The notes: generated by a model not told the origin, from the letters alone. A stretch of 64,000 nt of DNA from CBDATG01 sp965200145 (GCA_965200145.1 CBDATG010000003.1:620001-684000); one strand, 5' to 3'. Shown: positions 1-8,895, numbered from the stretch's first letter. Made by a program: numbers and translations.

Positions 1-918
1 TCACCGTTTATCCACGTTCCGCCAGAGGAGCGGAACTTAGGGCTTGTATTCCAGTCGTATGCTCTGTTCCCCCACTTGACAGTAGAGGAGAACATCAGCT
101 TTGGCATCCGCGGTAAATCGGAGTCTGTGAAACCTGGCCAGGTGGGTGAGGTGATGGAGATGTGCGGTTTGACGGAGTTGCGGTCTCGAGCGGTGCAGGA
201 GTTGTCAGGCGGTCAGCAGCAGCGCGTGGCGATTGCGAGGGCGATTGCGCCTGACAATGTGGCCATATTGATGGATGAGCCTTTCTCTAACCTTGATCCG
301 GGTCTGGTCAACCGGTTGCGTCGTGAGGTTAGGCGCATCATCCAAGAGTCGAATATGACGGCGATCTTGGTCACTCACGATCGAGAGACGGCGTTCTTGA
401 CATCGGACCGCATAGCGGTGATGCATGAAGGTAAGGTTGCACAGGTAGGCACGGCGGAGGAGATCTACGCCCGACCGAAGACTCAACATGTGGCGAGGAC
501 GATAGGCCATGGTGCCTTCATACGCGGCAACTGGCGGGCTGGTCTTGTGTTCACTGAGGCGGGTAGTTTTCCTGCTACATCTGCGAATGGGGTTGCGCCG
601 CGCGATGGTGAAGAGGTGCTGGCACTGATGCGCGCGTCAGAGCTGCGCCTTCGTGCACACGATACGCCGGGGGCATCTGAGGATGGATACTTTCCTAGTC
701 TTGCGTCCGCGGTACCTTGTGGTGAGGATTGCCGATGTGCTGCACGCATCGCTTCGCGCGAGTTTCATGGTGATTTCACGAACTTCGAGGTGATGCTGCC
801 GTCGGGCGCAAGGCTGAGGGTTAGGCGCAGGAGTCACGTCTCGAGCCCGCCGGACGGTTCGGCAGTGACGATAGAGACTGTGCCGGGTGCGTCGGTGATC
901 GTATATCCGACGGACTAG
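1..918 (+). CDS. ABC transporter ATP-binding protein, 3' part (PotA/FbpC-like importer)
   Basis: The reading frame is open from base 1, so the 5' end with the Walker A motif lies outside the window. The visible part starts with the Q-loop (LGLVFQSYALFPH), then the ABC signature LSGGQQQR, Walker B ILMDEPFSNLD and the switch histidine in ILVTHDRETAF. A C-terminal region of about 130 residues follows, resembling the TOBE regulatory domain of importers for Fe3+, spermidine/putrescine, sulfate or thiamine. It would hydrolyse ATP on the cytoplasmic face of a binding-protein-dependent importer. Substrate cannot be decided because the permease and binding-protein genes are not visible. A TTG at 76 could be mistaken for a start, but conserved sequence continues upstream of it. 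Confidence 0.9.
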   Translation, partial: SPFIHVPPEERNLGLVFQSYALFPHLTVEENISFGIRGKSESVKPGQVGEVMEMCGLTELRSRAVQELSGGQQQRVAIARAIAPDNVAILMDEPFSNLDPGLVNRLRREVRRIIQESNMTAILVTHDRETAFLTSDRIAVMHEGKVAQVGTAEEIYARPKTQHVARTIGHGAFIRGNWRAGLVFTEAGSFPATSANGVAPRDGEEVLALMRASELRLRAHDTPGASEDGYFPSLASAVPCGEDCRCAARIASREFHGDFTNFEVMLPSGARLRVRRRSHVSSPPDGSAVTIETVPGASVIVYPTD

Positions 919-961
919 AGTCGGTTCGCCACCGATGCGCACGGTACGGCCTTGCGTTTCC

Positions 962-967
962 TATAAT
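962..967 (+). promoter_or_regulatory. Putative -10 box (TATAAT)
   Basis: A perfect TATAAT lies 62 bases before the Gly-rich peptide start at 1030, in the intergenic region after the ABC gene. No good -35 hexamer is visible at the usual spacing, so this is a candidate only. It would serve the small peptide gene and possibly the methyltransferase behind it. Confidence 0.35.
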
Positions 968-1029
968 CAGCACTGTCGGCGTTGCGGATTTCGCGCGCCG
1001 GAGATATCGGTATCAACAGGAGGTAAAAC

Positions 1030-1140
1030 ATGCCCAAAGGTGGGAGCGGAAAAGGCGGGGGCGGTAACTGGCCCAGCACAACTGGGAATCCGTCAGGTGG
1101 CGGTCGCGGTAATGCGCCGTCAGGTGGCGGGAAGAAGTAG
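1030..1140 (+). CDS. Gly-rich 36-residue peptide
   Basis: ATG at 1030 is preceded by a textbook Shine-Dalgarno (AGGAGGT, 1019-1024 region) at good spacing. The frame encodes 36 residues, roughly 40% glycine, beginning MPKGGSGKGGGGNW and ending in PSGGGKK. It is basic, has no hydrophobic segment and contains one Trp. The strong ribosome site and clean stop before a stem-loop argue for real translation. It lies just upstream of the methyltransferase/nuclease gene and may be co-transcribed with it. I do not recognise the family. It could be an RNA- or DNA-binding tail-like peptide or a leader peptide. Confidence 0.5.
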   Translation: MPKGGSGKGGGGNWPSTTGNPSGGGRGNAPSGGGKK

Positions 1141-1150
1141 CCTTCAGCTT

Positions 1151-1189
1151 ACCGGGCTGGTCCGGCTTAACGGCGAGGGTCAGCCCGGT
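1151..1189 (+). terminator. Stem-loop after Gly-rich peptide
   Basis: ACCGGGCTG (1151-1159) and CAGCCCGGT (1181-1189) form a perfect 9 bp stem with a 21-base loop. No U-tract follows, so it is either a weak or factor-dependent terminator or an mRNA-stabilising hairpin between the peptide gene and the methyltransferase gene. Confidence 0.35.
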
Positions 1190-1310
1190 CCCGCGCCTGT
1201 GTTTCACGGCACGCATCACATATCAGGTCGGCCGTGCCGTGGGCATATTGGATATCAGGTTCGCATAGTGCGGTGCGTTTCTTTGCGGGTGCGTCATTGA
1301 TGGATCGAGC

Positions 1311-2810
1311 ATGAGACCCCCTGTCAATACCCTGTACTACGGCGACTGCCTGGAGGTGATGTCGGAGTGGGATGATGACGTTGCAGACTTGATCTACCTC
1401 GATCCGCCGTTCAACTCGAACGCCCGGTACAACATACTCTTTGGTCAAGGTAACGGCGGCAAGCGTCGTGGGGAGCGTCGTGCCCAGATGATGGCGTTTG
1501 ACGACACTTGGCACTGGGATGCGGCGGCAGTAGAGCGTTACATGCTGATCGAACGTTCGCAGACGCATCCTGCGCGCGAAGCATTAGCAGGGTTTCGCGC
1601 GTTGCTTGGTGACGGCGGTATGTTGGCGTATCTCGTCTACATGGCTGACCGCCTAATCACACTACGGCGCGTTTTGAAACCGCATGGGACGATTTACTTA
1701 CATTGCGACACAACGGCGGGTGCCTATCTGAAGTTGCTGATGGACAATGTTTTCGGCGCTGACAATTTGGTCAACGAGATTGTTTGGAACTATGGGACAC
1801 CTTCTGGCGGCAGGGTCTCTGGACGTAGACTCGTGAAGGCACACGATACGTTGTATGTGTACGCACGCCGCTACTCTCGCCACGTATTCCACCGTCAATA
1901 CACACCCTACGACGACGATTACATCGAGTCATGGTTCCGGCACACCGATGAGGATGGTCGTCGCTACCAGACTCGCTCGCGTGACGGGACGGTGATCAGG
2001 CAATATCTGGAGGATAGTCCTGGGGTTCCGCTGTCAACGGTCTGGACAGATATCAAGCAGCTGTATGCCCAGCGAGGATGGTTTCCGAATACGCGTGCGA
2101 ATCAGGAGTATCTTGGATACCCGACGCAGAAGCCTTTGAATCTGCTTGAGCGTGTCATCCAGATGTCTTCGAACGAGGGCGATGTCGTGCTGGACCCGTT
2201 CTGCGGTTGCGGTACGACGGTTGCGGCTGCTGACAACCTGAATCGCAGGTGGATGGGCATCGACATCTCTCCGTTCGCGATCGAGCTCATCCGGACCCGC
2301 AGGTTTCAGGGCAGCGAGGTCAACGTGTCGGGCGTGCCGTTCGACATGGAGGCGGCTCGGTTGATGGCCACGGACAGGCCGTTTGACTTCGAGAAGTGGG
2401 CGGTGACGCGAGTTCCAGGGCTCGTGCCGAACGCCAGGCAGACGGGCGATGCGGGGATAGATGGTAGAGGTCTCACGTTGGACAGGTCGAGCGGAGCGGG
2501 TAGTAGCGAGGTATTGGCGCAGGTCAAGGGCGGGCGCTTCAGCTTGTCGCAGCTGCGCGACTTCCTGCACGTCGTTGAGCGCGAGGGAGCTGCGCTGGGG
2601 CTGTTCATCACATTGGACCCGGTAACCAGTCGCGCGGCTCGCGCGGAGGCTGCGGGTGCAGGGGCGGTTATGTTCGGCACATCGACCTATCCGCAGGTGC
2701 AGCTATGGTCGGTCGCGGAATGGTTCGCAGGCGAGCGTCCTGACCTGCCCGCGCTCGCGGACCCATACACCGGCAAGCCGATGGTCGGTTCGCTCGGCGT
2801 GAAGATGTGA
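1311..2810 (+). CDS. DNA methyltransferase fused to Mrr-like nuclease, copy 1
   Basis: 499 residues. The N-terminal two thirds is a beta-class amino-methyltransferase: catalytic DPPFNSN at about residues 31-37, a divergent central region (about 77-250) that probably holds target recognition, then LGYPTQKPLNLLERVI and the SAM-binding DPFCGCGTT at about 296-304. The C-terminal 130 residues (FDFEKWAVTRVPGLVPNA, then GDAGIDGRG, then LAQVKGG) carry the GxxGxDG...QxK signature of Mrr-type PD-(D/E)XK nucleases. One chain thus seems to modify and cut DNA. It is tandemly duplicated at 2994-4493, with identical first 76 residues and nearly identical C-terminal halves but a diverged centre. Biochemical specificity is unknown. 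A modification-dependent or solitary role is possible. Confidence 0.85.
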   Translation: MRPPVNTLYYGDCLEVMSEWDDDVADLIYLDPPFNSNARYNILFGQGNGGKRRGERRAQMMAFDDTWHWDAAAVERYMLIERSQTHPAREALAGFRALLGDGGMLAYLVYMADRLITLRRVLKPHGTIYLHCDTTAGAYLKLLMDNVFGADNLVNEIVWNYGTPSGGRVSGRRLVKAHDTLYVYARRYSRHVFHRQYTPYDDDYIESWFRHTDEDGRRYQTRSRDGTVIRQYLEDSPGVPLSTVWTDIKQLYAQRGWFPNTRANQEYLGYPTQKPLNLLERVIQMSSNEGDVVLDPFCGCGTTVAAADNLNRRWMGIDISPFAIELIRTRRFQGSEVNVSGVPFDMEAARLMATDRPFDFEKWAVTRVPGLVPNARQTGDAGIDGRGLTLDRSSGAGSSEVLAQVKGGRFSLSQLRDFLHVVEREGAALGLFITLDPVTSRAARAEAAGAGAVMFGTSTYPQVQLWSVAEWFAGERPDLPALADPYTGKPMVGSLGVKM

Positions 2811-2858
2811 GAGTCGGACCACGCGCTTAGTGTCTGCGCAGATGCACGGTTGGGCAGT

Positions 2859-2893
2859 ATGCGCTAGGCGTTGAACTTCTCGAAGATGACGCA
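2859..2893 (-). pseudogene. Relic of fabF 3' end
   Basis: Read on the minus strand, these 35 bases encode CVIFEKFNA followed by a stop. They match the true fabF end at 4561-4595 (CVVFEKFNA plus stop) with only about four mismatches, and some flanking sequence also aligns. No other fabF sequence is present here. The segment sits immediately 3' of methyltransferase copy 1, exactly as the real fabF end sits 3' of copy 2. It looks like the scar of a tandem duplication that included the neighbouring gene end. Confidence 0.6.
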
Positions 2894-2913
2894 AATGGTC
2901 AACAGGTTGCGGT

Positions 2914-2942
2914 TTGAGTAGGACGTTTGGTTCGCATAGAAT
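2914..2942 (+). promoter_or_regulatory. Sigma70-type promoter for methyltransferase copy 2
   Basis: TTGAGT (2914-2919), a 17-base spacer and TAGAAT (2937-2942) form a good housekeeping-type promoter 51 bases before the ATG at 2994. Copy 1 lacks an equivalent at the corresponding place, so the two copies may be expressed differently. Confidence 0.45.
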
Positions 2943-2993
2943 TCGCGGGAAGCGTCCGCGTGTACTCTTAGATGCGTCGTTGAAGGATCGAAC

Positions 2994-4493
2994 ATGAGGC
3001 CCCCTGTCAATACCCTGTACTACGGCGACTGCCTGGAGGTGATGTCGGAGTGGGATGATGATGTTGCGGACTTGATCTATCTCGACCCGCCGTTCAACTC
3101 AAACGCTCGGTACAACATCCTCTTCGGCCAAGGCAACGGCGGCAAACGACGGGGCGAGCGTCGTGCCCAGATGATGGCGTTTGATGATACCTGGCACTGG
3201 GATGCGGCGGCGGTTGAGCGGTTCTTGCAAATCGAGCGGGCTCGGGAGAATCCGACTCGGACCTTGTTGATAGGTTTGAGGTCGGTATTGGGTGAGACAG
3301 GGATGCTGGCATACCTAACCTACATGTCGGGTCGGTTGCTCGAGTTGCGTCGCGTGCTGAAACCAACTGGCACGATCTACCTGCACTGCGACCCTACGGC
3401 GGGTCATTACTTGAAGATATTGATGGACAATATCTTCGGTGGCGAGAACTTCCTCAGTGAGATCGTGTGGAACTACGGCACGCCGTCGGGAGGCAGGGTA
3501 GCAGGTCGCAGGCCTGTCAGGGCGCATGACACGCTGTTGATGTATGCCTACAAGGCGCAGGACCACACATTTAATAACCTGTACACCGAATACACCGACG
3601 AGTACATAGAGACTTGGTTTCGTCACGTAGACGACGACGGTCGGCGTTACCGGACACGTAGCAGGGGCGGCACTGTGATCAAGCAGTATCTTGACGAGAG
3701 CCCTGGGGTTCCGATGTCAAATGTCTGGTCGGATATCCGCCAGCTGTACGCGCAGCGTGGCTGGTTCCCTAACACTCGCGCTCGCCAGGAGGACCTGGGT
3801 TACCCGACACAGAAGCCTTTGAATCTTCTTGAGCGCGTCATCCAGATGTCGTCGAACGAGGGCGATGTCGTGCTGGATCCGTTCTGCGGATGTGGGACGA
3901 CGGTTGCGGCTGCCGACAACTTGAATCGCAGGTGGATGGGGATCGACATCTCGCCGTTCGCGATCGAGCTCATCCGGACCCGCAGGTTTCAGGGTAGCGA
4001 TGTCAACGTTTCGGGAGTGCCGTTCGACATGGAAGCGGCGAGGTTGATGGCCGAAGACAGGCCGTTTGACTTTGAGAAGTGGGTGGTGACGCGAGTGCCC
4101 GGTCTCGTGCCGAATGCCAGGCAGGTCGGCGATCGTGGGATTGACGGTCGAGGTCTCACGTTGGACAGGTCAAGTGACGCAGGCCGTGACGAGGTATTGG
4201 CGCAGGTCAAGGGCGGACGCTTCAGCTTGTCGCAGCTGCGCGACTTCCTGCACGTCGTTGCGCGCGAGGGAGCTGCGCTGGGGCTGTTCATCACGTTGGA
4301 CCCGGTAACCAGTCGCGCGGCTCGCGCAGAGGCTGCGGGTGCAGGGTCGGTTATGTTCGGCACATCGACCTATCCTAAGGTGCAGCTCTGGTCAGTGTCG
4401 CAGTGGTTCGCAGGCGAGCGTCCTGACCTGCCCGCACTCGCGGACCCTTACACCGGCAAGCCGATGGTCGGTTCTCTTGGCATCAAGATGTAA
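2994..4493 (+). CDS. DNA methyltransferase fused to Mrr-like nuclease, copy 2
   Basis: 499 residues, the same architecture as the gene at 1311: DPPFNSN near residue 31, DPFCGCGTT near 296, and a C-terminal nuclease-like domain with GDRGIDGRG and LAQVKGG. Residues 1-76 are identical in protein sequence to copy 1 although many codons differ synonymously. From about residue 250 to the end only scattered changes are seen. The middle is clearly more diverged, about two thirds identical by eye. This suggests two specificities built on one conserved chassis. It ends convergently with fabF, 72 bases away. Sequence around the ATG (TGCGTC, TTGA, GGATCGA) also matches copy 1, so the duplicated block began upstream of the gene. 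Confidence 0.85.
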   Translation: MRPPVNTLYYGDCLEVMSEWDDDVADLIYLDPPFNSNARYNILFGQGNGGKRRGERRAQMMAFDDTWHWDAAAVERFLQIERARENPTRTLLIGLRSVLGETGMLAYLTYMSGRLLELRRVLKPTGTIYLHCDPTAGHYLKILMDNIFGGENFLSEIVWNYGTPSGGRVAGRRPVRAHDTLLMYAYKAQDHTFNNLYTEYTDEYIETWFRHVDDDGRRYRTRSRGGTVIKQYLDESPGVPMSNVWSDIRQLYAQRGWFPNTRARQEDLGYPTQKPLNLLERVIQMSSNEGDVVLDPFCGCGTTVAAADNLNRRWMGIDISPFAIELIRTRRFQGSDVNVSGVPFDMEAARLMAEDRPFDFEKWVVTRVPGLVPNARQVGDRGIDGRGLTLDRSSDAGRDEVLAQVKGGRFSLSQLRDFLHVVAREGAALGLFITLDPVTSRAARAEAAGAGSVMFGTSTYPKVQLWSVSQWFAGERPDLPALADPYTGKPMVGSLGIKM

Positions 4494-4565
4494 CGGTTAG
4501 CCACGGTCTCGGCGCCGGGTCTGCGGCTTCGGGCAAGGTCCGAGTTGTCGGTTGATTGAGATGCG

Positions 4566-5828
4566 CTACGCGTTGAACTTTTCGAAGACTACGCAGGCGT
4601 TTTGTCCGCCGAAGCCGAAGCTGTTGCTTATGGCAACGTTTACTTCTAGGTCGCGCGCTACGTTCGGGATGTAGTCCAGGTCGCAATCTGGGTCTGGGTC
4701 GTCCAAGTTGATGGTTGGGTGGACGATGTCTTCCTGTATCGACTTGACGCATGCGACAGCTTCTAGCGCGCCACTTGCACCCAGCCCATGTCCGACCATT
4801 GACTTGGTGCTACTGATTGGTGTTGTGTAGGCATGTTCACCGAGTGCGCGTTTTATTGCGACGGTCTCGGCTTTGTCGTTCAACGGTGTGGAGGTGCCGT
4901 GTGCGTTGATGTAGTCGACTTCGTCGACGTTGCGTTGGGCGTCGTCCAGTGCCAGACGCATTGCCAAAGCTGCGCCTTCGCCGTTTTCGTGCGGCTGGAC
5001 CAGGTGGTATCCGTCAGATGACACGCCCCATCCTGTCACTTCGGCGTAAATCTGTGCGCCTCTGGCGGTGGCATGTTCGAGGGTTTCCAGTATGAAAACC
5101 GCTGCACCTTCTGACGGGACGAATCCATCCCTGTTGATGTCAAAGGGTCTGCTCGCTTCGTGCGGTTCACACTCCCTCGTTGTCAGTGCTTGAATGCTAC
5201 AGAAACCGCCCATGCCGAGTTCGCAGATACCGGATTCTGCTCCGCCGGTGATGATGACATCCGCTGCACCTCGCCTGATGACTTCGACAGCTTCCCCGAT
5301 TGCCTGGGTGCTTGCTGCGCATGCTGTGACGCATGTGTTTGTGTATCCGAGTGCGCCGAACATTCTGCTGACGTTTGCGGTGCACATGTTGACGAGCATC
5401 ACGGGGACGTAGAACGGGGAGATTCGCATGGTGCCGCGCTTGAACTTGATTTCGGCTTGTTGGTCTGTTTCCGGCATTCCGCCTGCGCCGCACCCTAGCA
5501 ACGTGCCGACTCGTTCCGGTGTCTCGTTGTCCATGTCCAATCCAGCATCTGCGATCGCATCGCTAGCGGCGTGTACTGCTAGCTGCGAGAAGCGCCCCAT
5601 GCGTCTGGCTTCGCGTCGGTCCATGAGTCCGTTGGCTGTTGGGTCGAAGTCTTGGACTTCGCCGGAGACCTTGCAAGGGAAGGGTGTCGGGTCGATGATT
5701 GACATGCGTCGCACACCAGAGACACCTTCCTTTAGGTTGTGCCAGAACTCATCTGGCGACTTGCCGAGGCATGTCATTGCACCGATACCGGTGATTACGG
5801 CTCTGCGATTGTCGTCGAAACGGCTCAT
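4566..5828 (-). CDS. fabF: 3-oxoacyl-ACP synthase II (KAS II)
   Basis: 420 residues, full length for the family. It condenses malonyl-ACP with acyl-ACP during fatty-acid elongation in the cytoplasm. The nucleophilic cysteine is at about residue 170 in VTACAASTQ. The catalytic histidines are in NAHGTSTPLND (about 309) and VGHGLGASGA (about 346), giving the Cys-His-His triad. The C-terminal FGFGGQNACVVF is the expected glycine-rich end. The ATG at 5828 gives the normal start (AVITGIGAMTCLG follows). No acpP or fabG is adjacent. The downstream neighbour folC is on the same strand, 60 bases upstream in transcription order. Confidence 0.95.
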   Translation of the reverse strand: MSRFDDNRRAVITGIGAMTCLGKSPDEFWHNLKEGVSGVRRMSIIDPTPFPCKVSGEVQDFDPTANGLMDRREARRMGRFSQLAVHAASDAIADAGLDMDNETPERVGTLLGCGAGGMPETDQQAEIKFKRGTMRISPFYVPVMLVNMCTANVSRMFGALGYTNTCVTACAASTQAIGEAVEVIRRGAADVIITGGAESGICELGMGGFCSIQALTTRECEPHEASRPFDINRDGFVPSEGAAVFILETLEHATARGAQIYAEVTGWGVSSDGYHLVQPHENGEGAALAMRLALDDAQRNVDEVDYINAHGTSTPLNDKAETVAIKRALGEHAYTTPISSTKSMVGHGLGASGALEAVACVKSIQEDIVHPTINLDDPDPDCDLDYIPNVARDLEVNVAISNSFGFGGQNACVVFEKFNA

Positions 5829-5888
5829 AGGTAATCGTTGTTGGATGTTGTGGGTTCGGTAGTTGCGGATTCGTGTCGCAACTAGGAT

Positions 5889-7343
5889 TTAGTTTACCAA
5901 CTTTGATTCTGGGTTGGTTTCGTACGGTTGCATGTAGCCGCTTTGTATTTCATCGTACAGCTCTGGGATGATGCCGAGGATGTGTTCTCTTGCCTCCGCG
6001 GCGATGAATAGTGAGCCCGTTGTGATGATGAGGCCTGCGTTTGGGTCGTTGGCGAACCGCTTGGCGTGTTGCATGGCGGCATCAACGCTGTCGGTTAGGC
6101 AGGTTGCGCCGAGTCCTGCGCCGTTGAGGGAGGCTTGCACTTGTGCCGCAGGCAGGGATTTGGGATGTCTGGATGTTGTTGCGATTGTCCATGCGGGTTG
6201 GATTTGTCGTAACTCACGGGCTACGGCCGCGGTGTCGTGTCCCGCGGTTGCGCCTATGACTAGGCATACTTTGCGGTGTTTGAGATCTGGATGTGTGCTG
6301 ATGGTGCTGACGAGTGCTCGTGCGGATGCGTCGTTGTGTGCGCCGTCTAGCATGACAGGCACTCCGTTTGGTAATGTCAAGAGCTCCGTGCGGCATGGCC
6401 ATTGCGTAGCGGAGAGCCCGCGTTCGATTTTGTCGGTTGACAGGGCGAGTCCCGACTTCGCTAAGACCTGTAAAGTGGCCACAGCGGTGCTTGCGTTTTC
6501 TACTTGATGCGGTCCGAGAAGCCGTAGATCGGGGATGATGTGCCCGAAATCCGAGAGTACGCCTGCTTTACCACGGCAGAGATTGTCGATTCCTTCCTCT
6601 TCCGGTGCGTGTATTGGGGCCTCGCGCTTAGCATCATGCAGGTCGGAACGCATCTGTTTCGCTCTGTGTTTAATGACCGCGGCAGCCTCGTCAAGCTGTC
6701 TTGCCATCACTACTGGGATGCCGCGTTTGATGATGCCCGCCTTTTCTGTTGCTATCTCTCTGACCGTGGTTCCCAATATGGGAACGTGGTCTAGGCTGAT
6801 GGGTGTGATTACCGAGACAACCGGTTGCACTAGATTGGTCGCATCCAGCCTTCCGCCGAGTCCCACTTCTATCACCGCGATATCGACATTGGCGCAGTCC
6901 CTGAAGTAGACGGCGGCCATGGCGGTCAGCATCTCGAATACGCTCACGGTTCCGATGTCGCCTTGGGCTGAGATTTCGTCGACGTATTGCCATAGCTGCT
7001 CGACTAACAATGCGAAGTCCGACTCGCTGATCGGCTCGCGGTCCACGGCGATTCTCTCGGTGAATCGGTGCAGGTGTGGCGATGTGTAGTGTCCGGTGCG
7101 GTATCCGTTCTCAGTTAGCGCTGAGGCGATGAATGCCGATGTGCTGCCTTTGCCTTTGGAACCTGCGACATGCACGACCGGTATGGCAAGGTGAGGGTTG
7201 CCTAGCAGTGCCATCAGTCGTTCGACGCGCTTCAGGTGCCAATCAGGAGGTTGATTGGCGCGCGACTTCCGCTCGAAGTCTGCAAGAGTGAGCAGTCGGG
7301 CGATAGATGCGTCGTAGTGCGTATCGGACGAGTTGGTTGCCAT
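5889..7343 (-). CDS. folC: Folylpolyglutamate synthase / dihydrofolate synthase
   Basis: About 484 residues, cytoplasmic. It ligates glutamate to folate, and in many bacteria also forms dihydrofolate from dihydropteroate. The P-loop VAGSKGKGSTSAF lies at about residues 59-71. The conserved TSPHLHRFTERI and EVGLGGRLDATN follow, and the ligase C-terminal domain has MLDGAHNDASA. ATG at 7343 is preferred. A GTG two codons upstream (7349) is possible, and neither has a strong ribosome site. The length is slightly above the usual 420-450 residues because of an insert around residue 230-260. It is probably transcribed with fabF downstream. Confidence 0.93.
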   Translation of the reverse strand: MATNSSDTHYDASIARLLTLADFERKSRANQPPDWHLKRVERLMALLGNPHLAIPVVHVAGSKGKGSTSAFIASALTENGYRTGHYTSPHLHRFTERIAVDREPISESDFALLVEQLWQYVDEISAQGDIGTVSVFEMLTAMAAVYFRDCANVDIAVIEVGLGGRLDATNLVQPVVSVITPISLDHVPILGTTVREIATEKAGIIKRGIPVVMARQLDEAAAVIKHRAKQMRSDLHDAKREAPIHAPEEEGIDNLCRGKAGVLSDFGHIIPDLRLLGPHQVENASTAVATLQVLAKSGLALSTDKIERGLSATQWPCRTELLTLPNGVPVMLDGAHNDASARALVSTISTHPDLKHRKVCLVIGATAGHDTAAVARELRQIQPAWTIATTSRHPKSLPAAQVQASLNGAGLGATCLTDSVDAAMQHAKRFANDPNAGLIITTGSLFIAAEAREHILGIIPELYDEIQSGYMQPYETNPESKLVN

Positions 7344-7512
7344 TGACACGATGGTATTAGCGTAGCGTCATTCCGTTCCGGTGCTCGCGGCAGAGAAGGT
7401 GGACGCGTCTGACACGGACCAGGGTGCGTTCGTGAGAGATGTTGTTATGTTGCGAGTATCATGATTTGGAGTGGTGTTGCTCATCGTTGGCGCTACGCAT
7501 TGCTTCGTGAAT

Positions 7513-8889
7513 ATGGATACTCGTTCAATCGCTACAGACGCTCTTTCGGACCACGGTGCGGATTACTGCGAAGTCCGGATCGAGTCTACCGACTCGACGC
7601 GCATCACGTTTCGCGGCAAGGAGCTTGAAGACCTGAACCGTACCAGCGCGCGCGGCGGTGCAGTGAGGGCTTGTGTGAATGGTGCTTGGGGGTTTGCCAG
7701 TTTTAACGATGTCGCATTGGTCGGCGCGCGGGTTACAGAGGCTGTGCAGATGGCGCGTAGCTTGTCGGCGCGTCGTGGGTCAGAAGGCACGCGCCTGGCA
7801 GAGGTTGAGCCGCATGTAGACGTGGTTCCGGCGCATATCGTGAAGGACCCGCGCAAGGTGAGTTTGGAGGCCAAGATCGGCCTTGCGAGCCACTACAACG
7901 ACCTGATCTGGTCGCAGCCCGGCATCAGCAGCTCCGACATCATCTATGGCGACAACTCACGGCGTGTTGCATTCTGCAACTCAGAGGGCACGTATGTTGA
8001 GCAGGAAGTGGTGCATGTGATCAGCAGGGTGTCAGCGCAGGCACGGGACGGCGGCGATGTGCAACAAGCGGGATTCAGCATCGGTTCGCTTGGGGATTAC
8101 GGTGTGTTCGAGGGCTTGGATGGCGATGTCAAAGATGCCGCGCAGCGTGCCGTCGGATTGCTGACCGCGGACCCGTTGCAGGGCGGTCAGCGCACGGTGA
8201 TACTCGACCCTATCCTTGCGGGAGTGTTTGTGCATGAGGCGTTTGGGCATCTGTCTGAGGCTGACAATGTCTATGAGAATGACAAGTTGCGCGAGTTGAT
8301 GTACATGGGGCGGCGTTTTGGCGGCTCGCACTTGAACTTCACGGATGGCGGTGCACTGCCCGGGATGCGCGGCAGCTACAAGTATGACGATGAGGGTACG
8401 CCTTCAACCGTTACGCCATTGGTACGCGAAGGCGAGTTGGTCGGTAGGCTGCACTCGCGCGAAACGGCGGCCGCGACGGGCGAGTCTCCTACTGGCAACG
8501 CGCGTGCGATCAGTCACCTCTTCCCGCCTATCGTCCGCATGACGAACACCTTCATAGAGAATGGCGACGCTGAGTTTGACGACTTACTCGAGGGCGTGGA
8601 TGATGGCGTGTACGTCAAGAACTGGTATGGCGGCATGACGCAGCATGAGATGTTCACGTTCTCGTCCGGCGAGGCCTACATGATCCGGAACGGCGAGGTA
8701 CAGGAGGCGGTTAAGCCGGTGATGCTGTCAGGCAACCTGTTTGAGACGCTGGAGAATACCGATGCTATTGCGAACGATCGTGAGGTGAACCAAGGCGGCG
8801 GTTGCGGCAAGGGCGGCCAGATGCCGTTACCAGTAGCGAACGGCAGCCCGCACATCAGGATCAGGAACTGTCTTATCTCCGGGGCTTAA
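7513..8889 (+). CDS. tldD: Metalloprotease TldD
   Basis: About 458 residues from the ATG at 7513, whose product begins MDTRSIATDALSDHGADYCE like typical TldD. A GTG at 7471 would add 14 residues of unlike sequence. The zinc motif HEAFGH (HExxxH) is at about residue 240 in VFVHEAFGHLSEAD. TldD forms a heterodimer with TldE/PmbA that degrades or matures small peptides, such as microcin B17 precursor and CcdA antitoxin in Escherichia coli. The C-terminal region NQGGGCGKGGQMPLPVANG is the family's conserved glycine-rich end. The tldE partner follows after six bases, consistent with an operon. Confidence 0.93.
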   Translation: MDTRSIATDALSDHGADYCEVRIESTDSTRITFRGKELEDLNRTSARGGAVRACVNGAWGFASFNDVALVGARVTEAVQMARSLSARRGSEGTRLAEVEPHVDVVPAHIVKDPRKVSLEAKIGLASHYNDLIWSQPGISSSDIIYGDNSRRVAFCNSEGTYVEQEVVHVISRVSAQARDGGDVQQAGFSIGSLGDYGVFEGLDGDVKDAAQRAVGLLTADPLQGGQRTVILDPILAGVFVHEAFGHLSEADNVYENDKLRELMYMGRRFGGSHLNFTDGGALPGMRGSYKYDDEGTPSTVTPLVREGELVGRLHSRETAAATGESPTGNARAISHLFPPIVRMTNTFIENGDAEFDDLLEGVDDGVYVKNWYGGMTQHEMFTFSSGEAYMIRNGEVQEAVKPVMLSGNLFETLENTDAIANDREVNQGGGCGKGGQMPLPVANGSPHIRIRNCLISGA

Positions 8890-8895
8890 CGGCTT

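Noticed and set aside
935..1300. 121-codon plus-strand frame
   Set aside because: It overlaps the Gly-rich peptide in another frame and has no ribosome site or protein-like composition.
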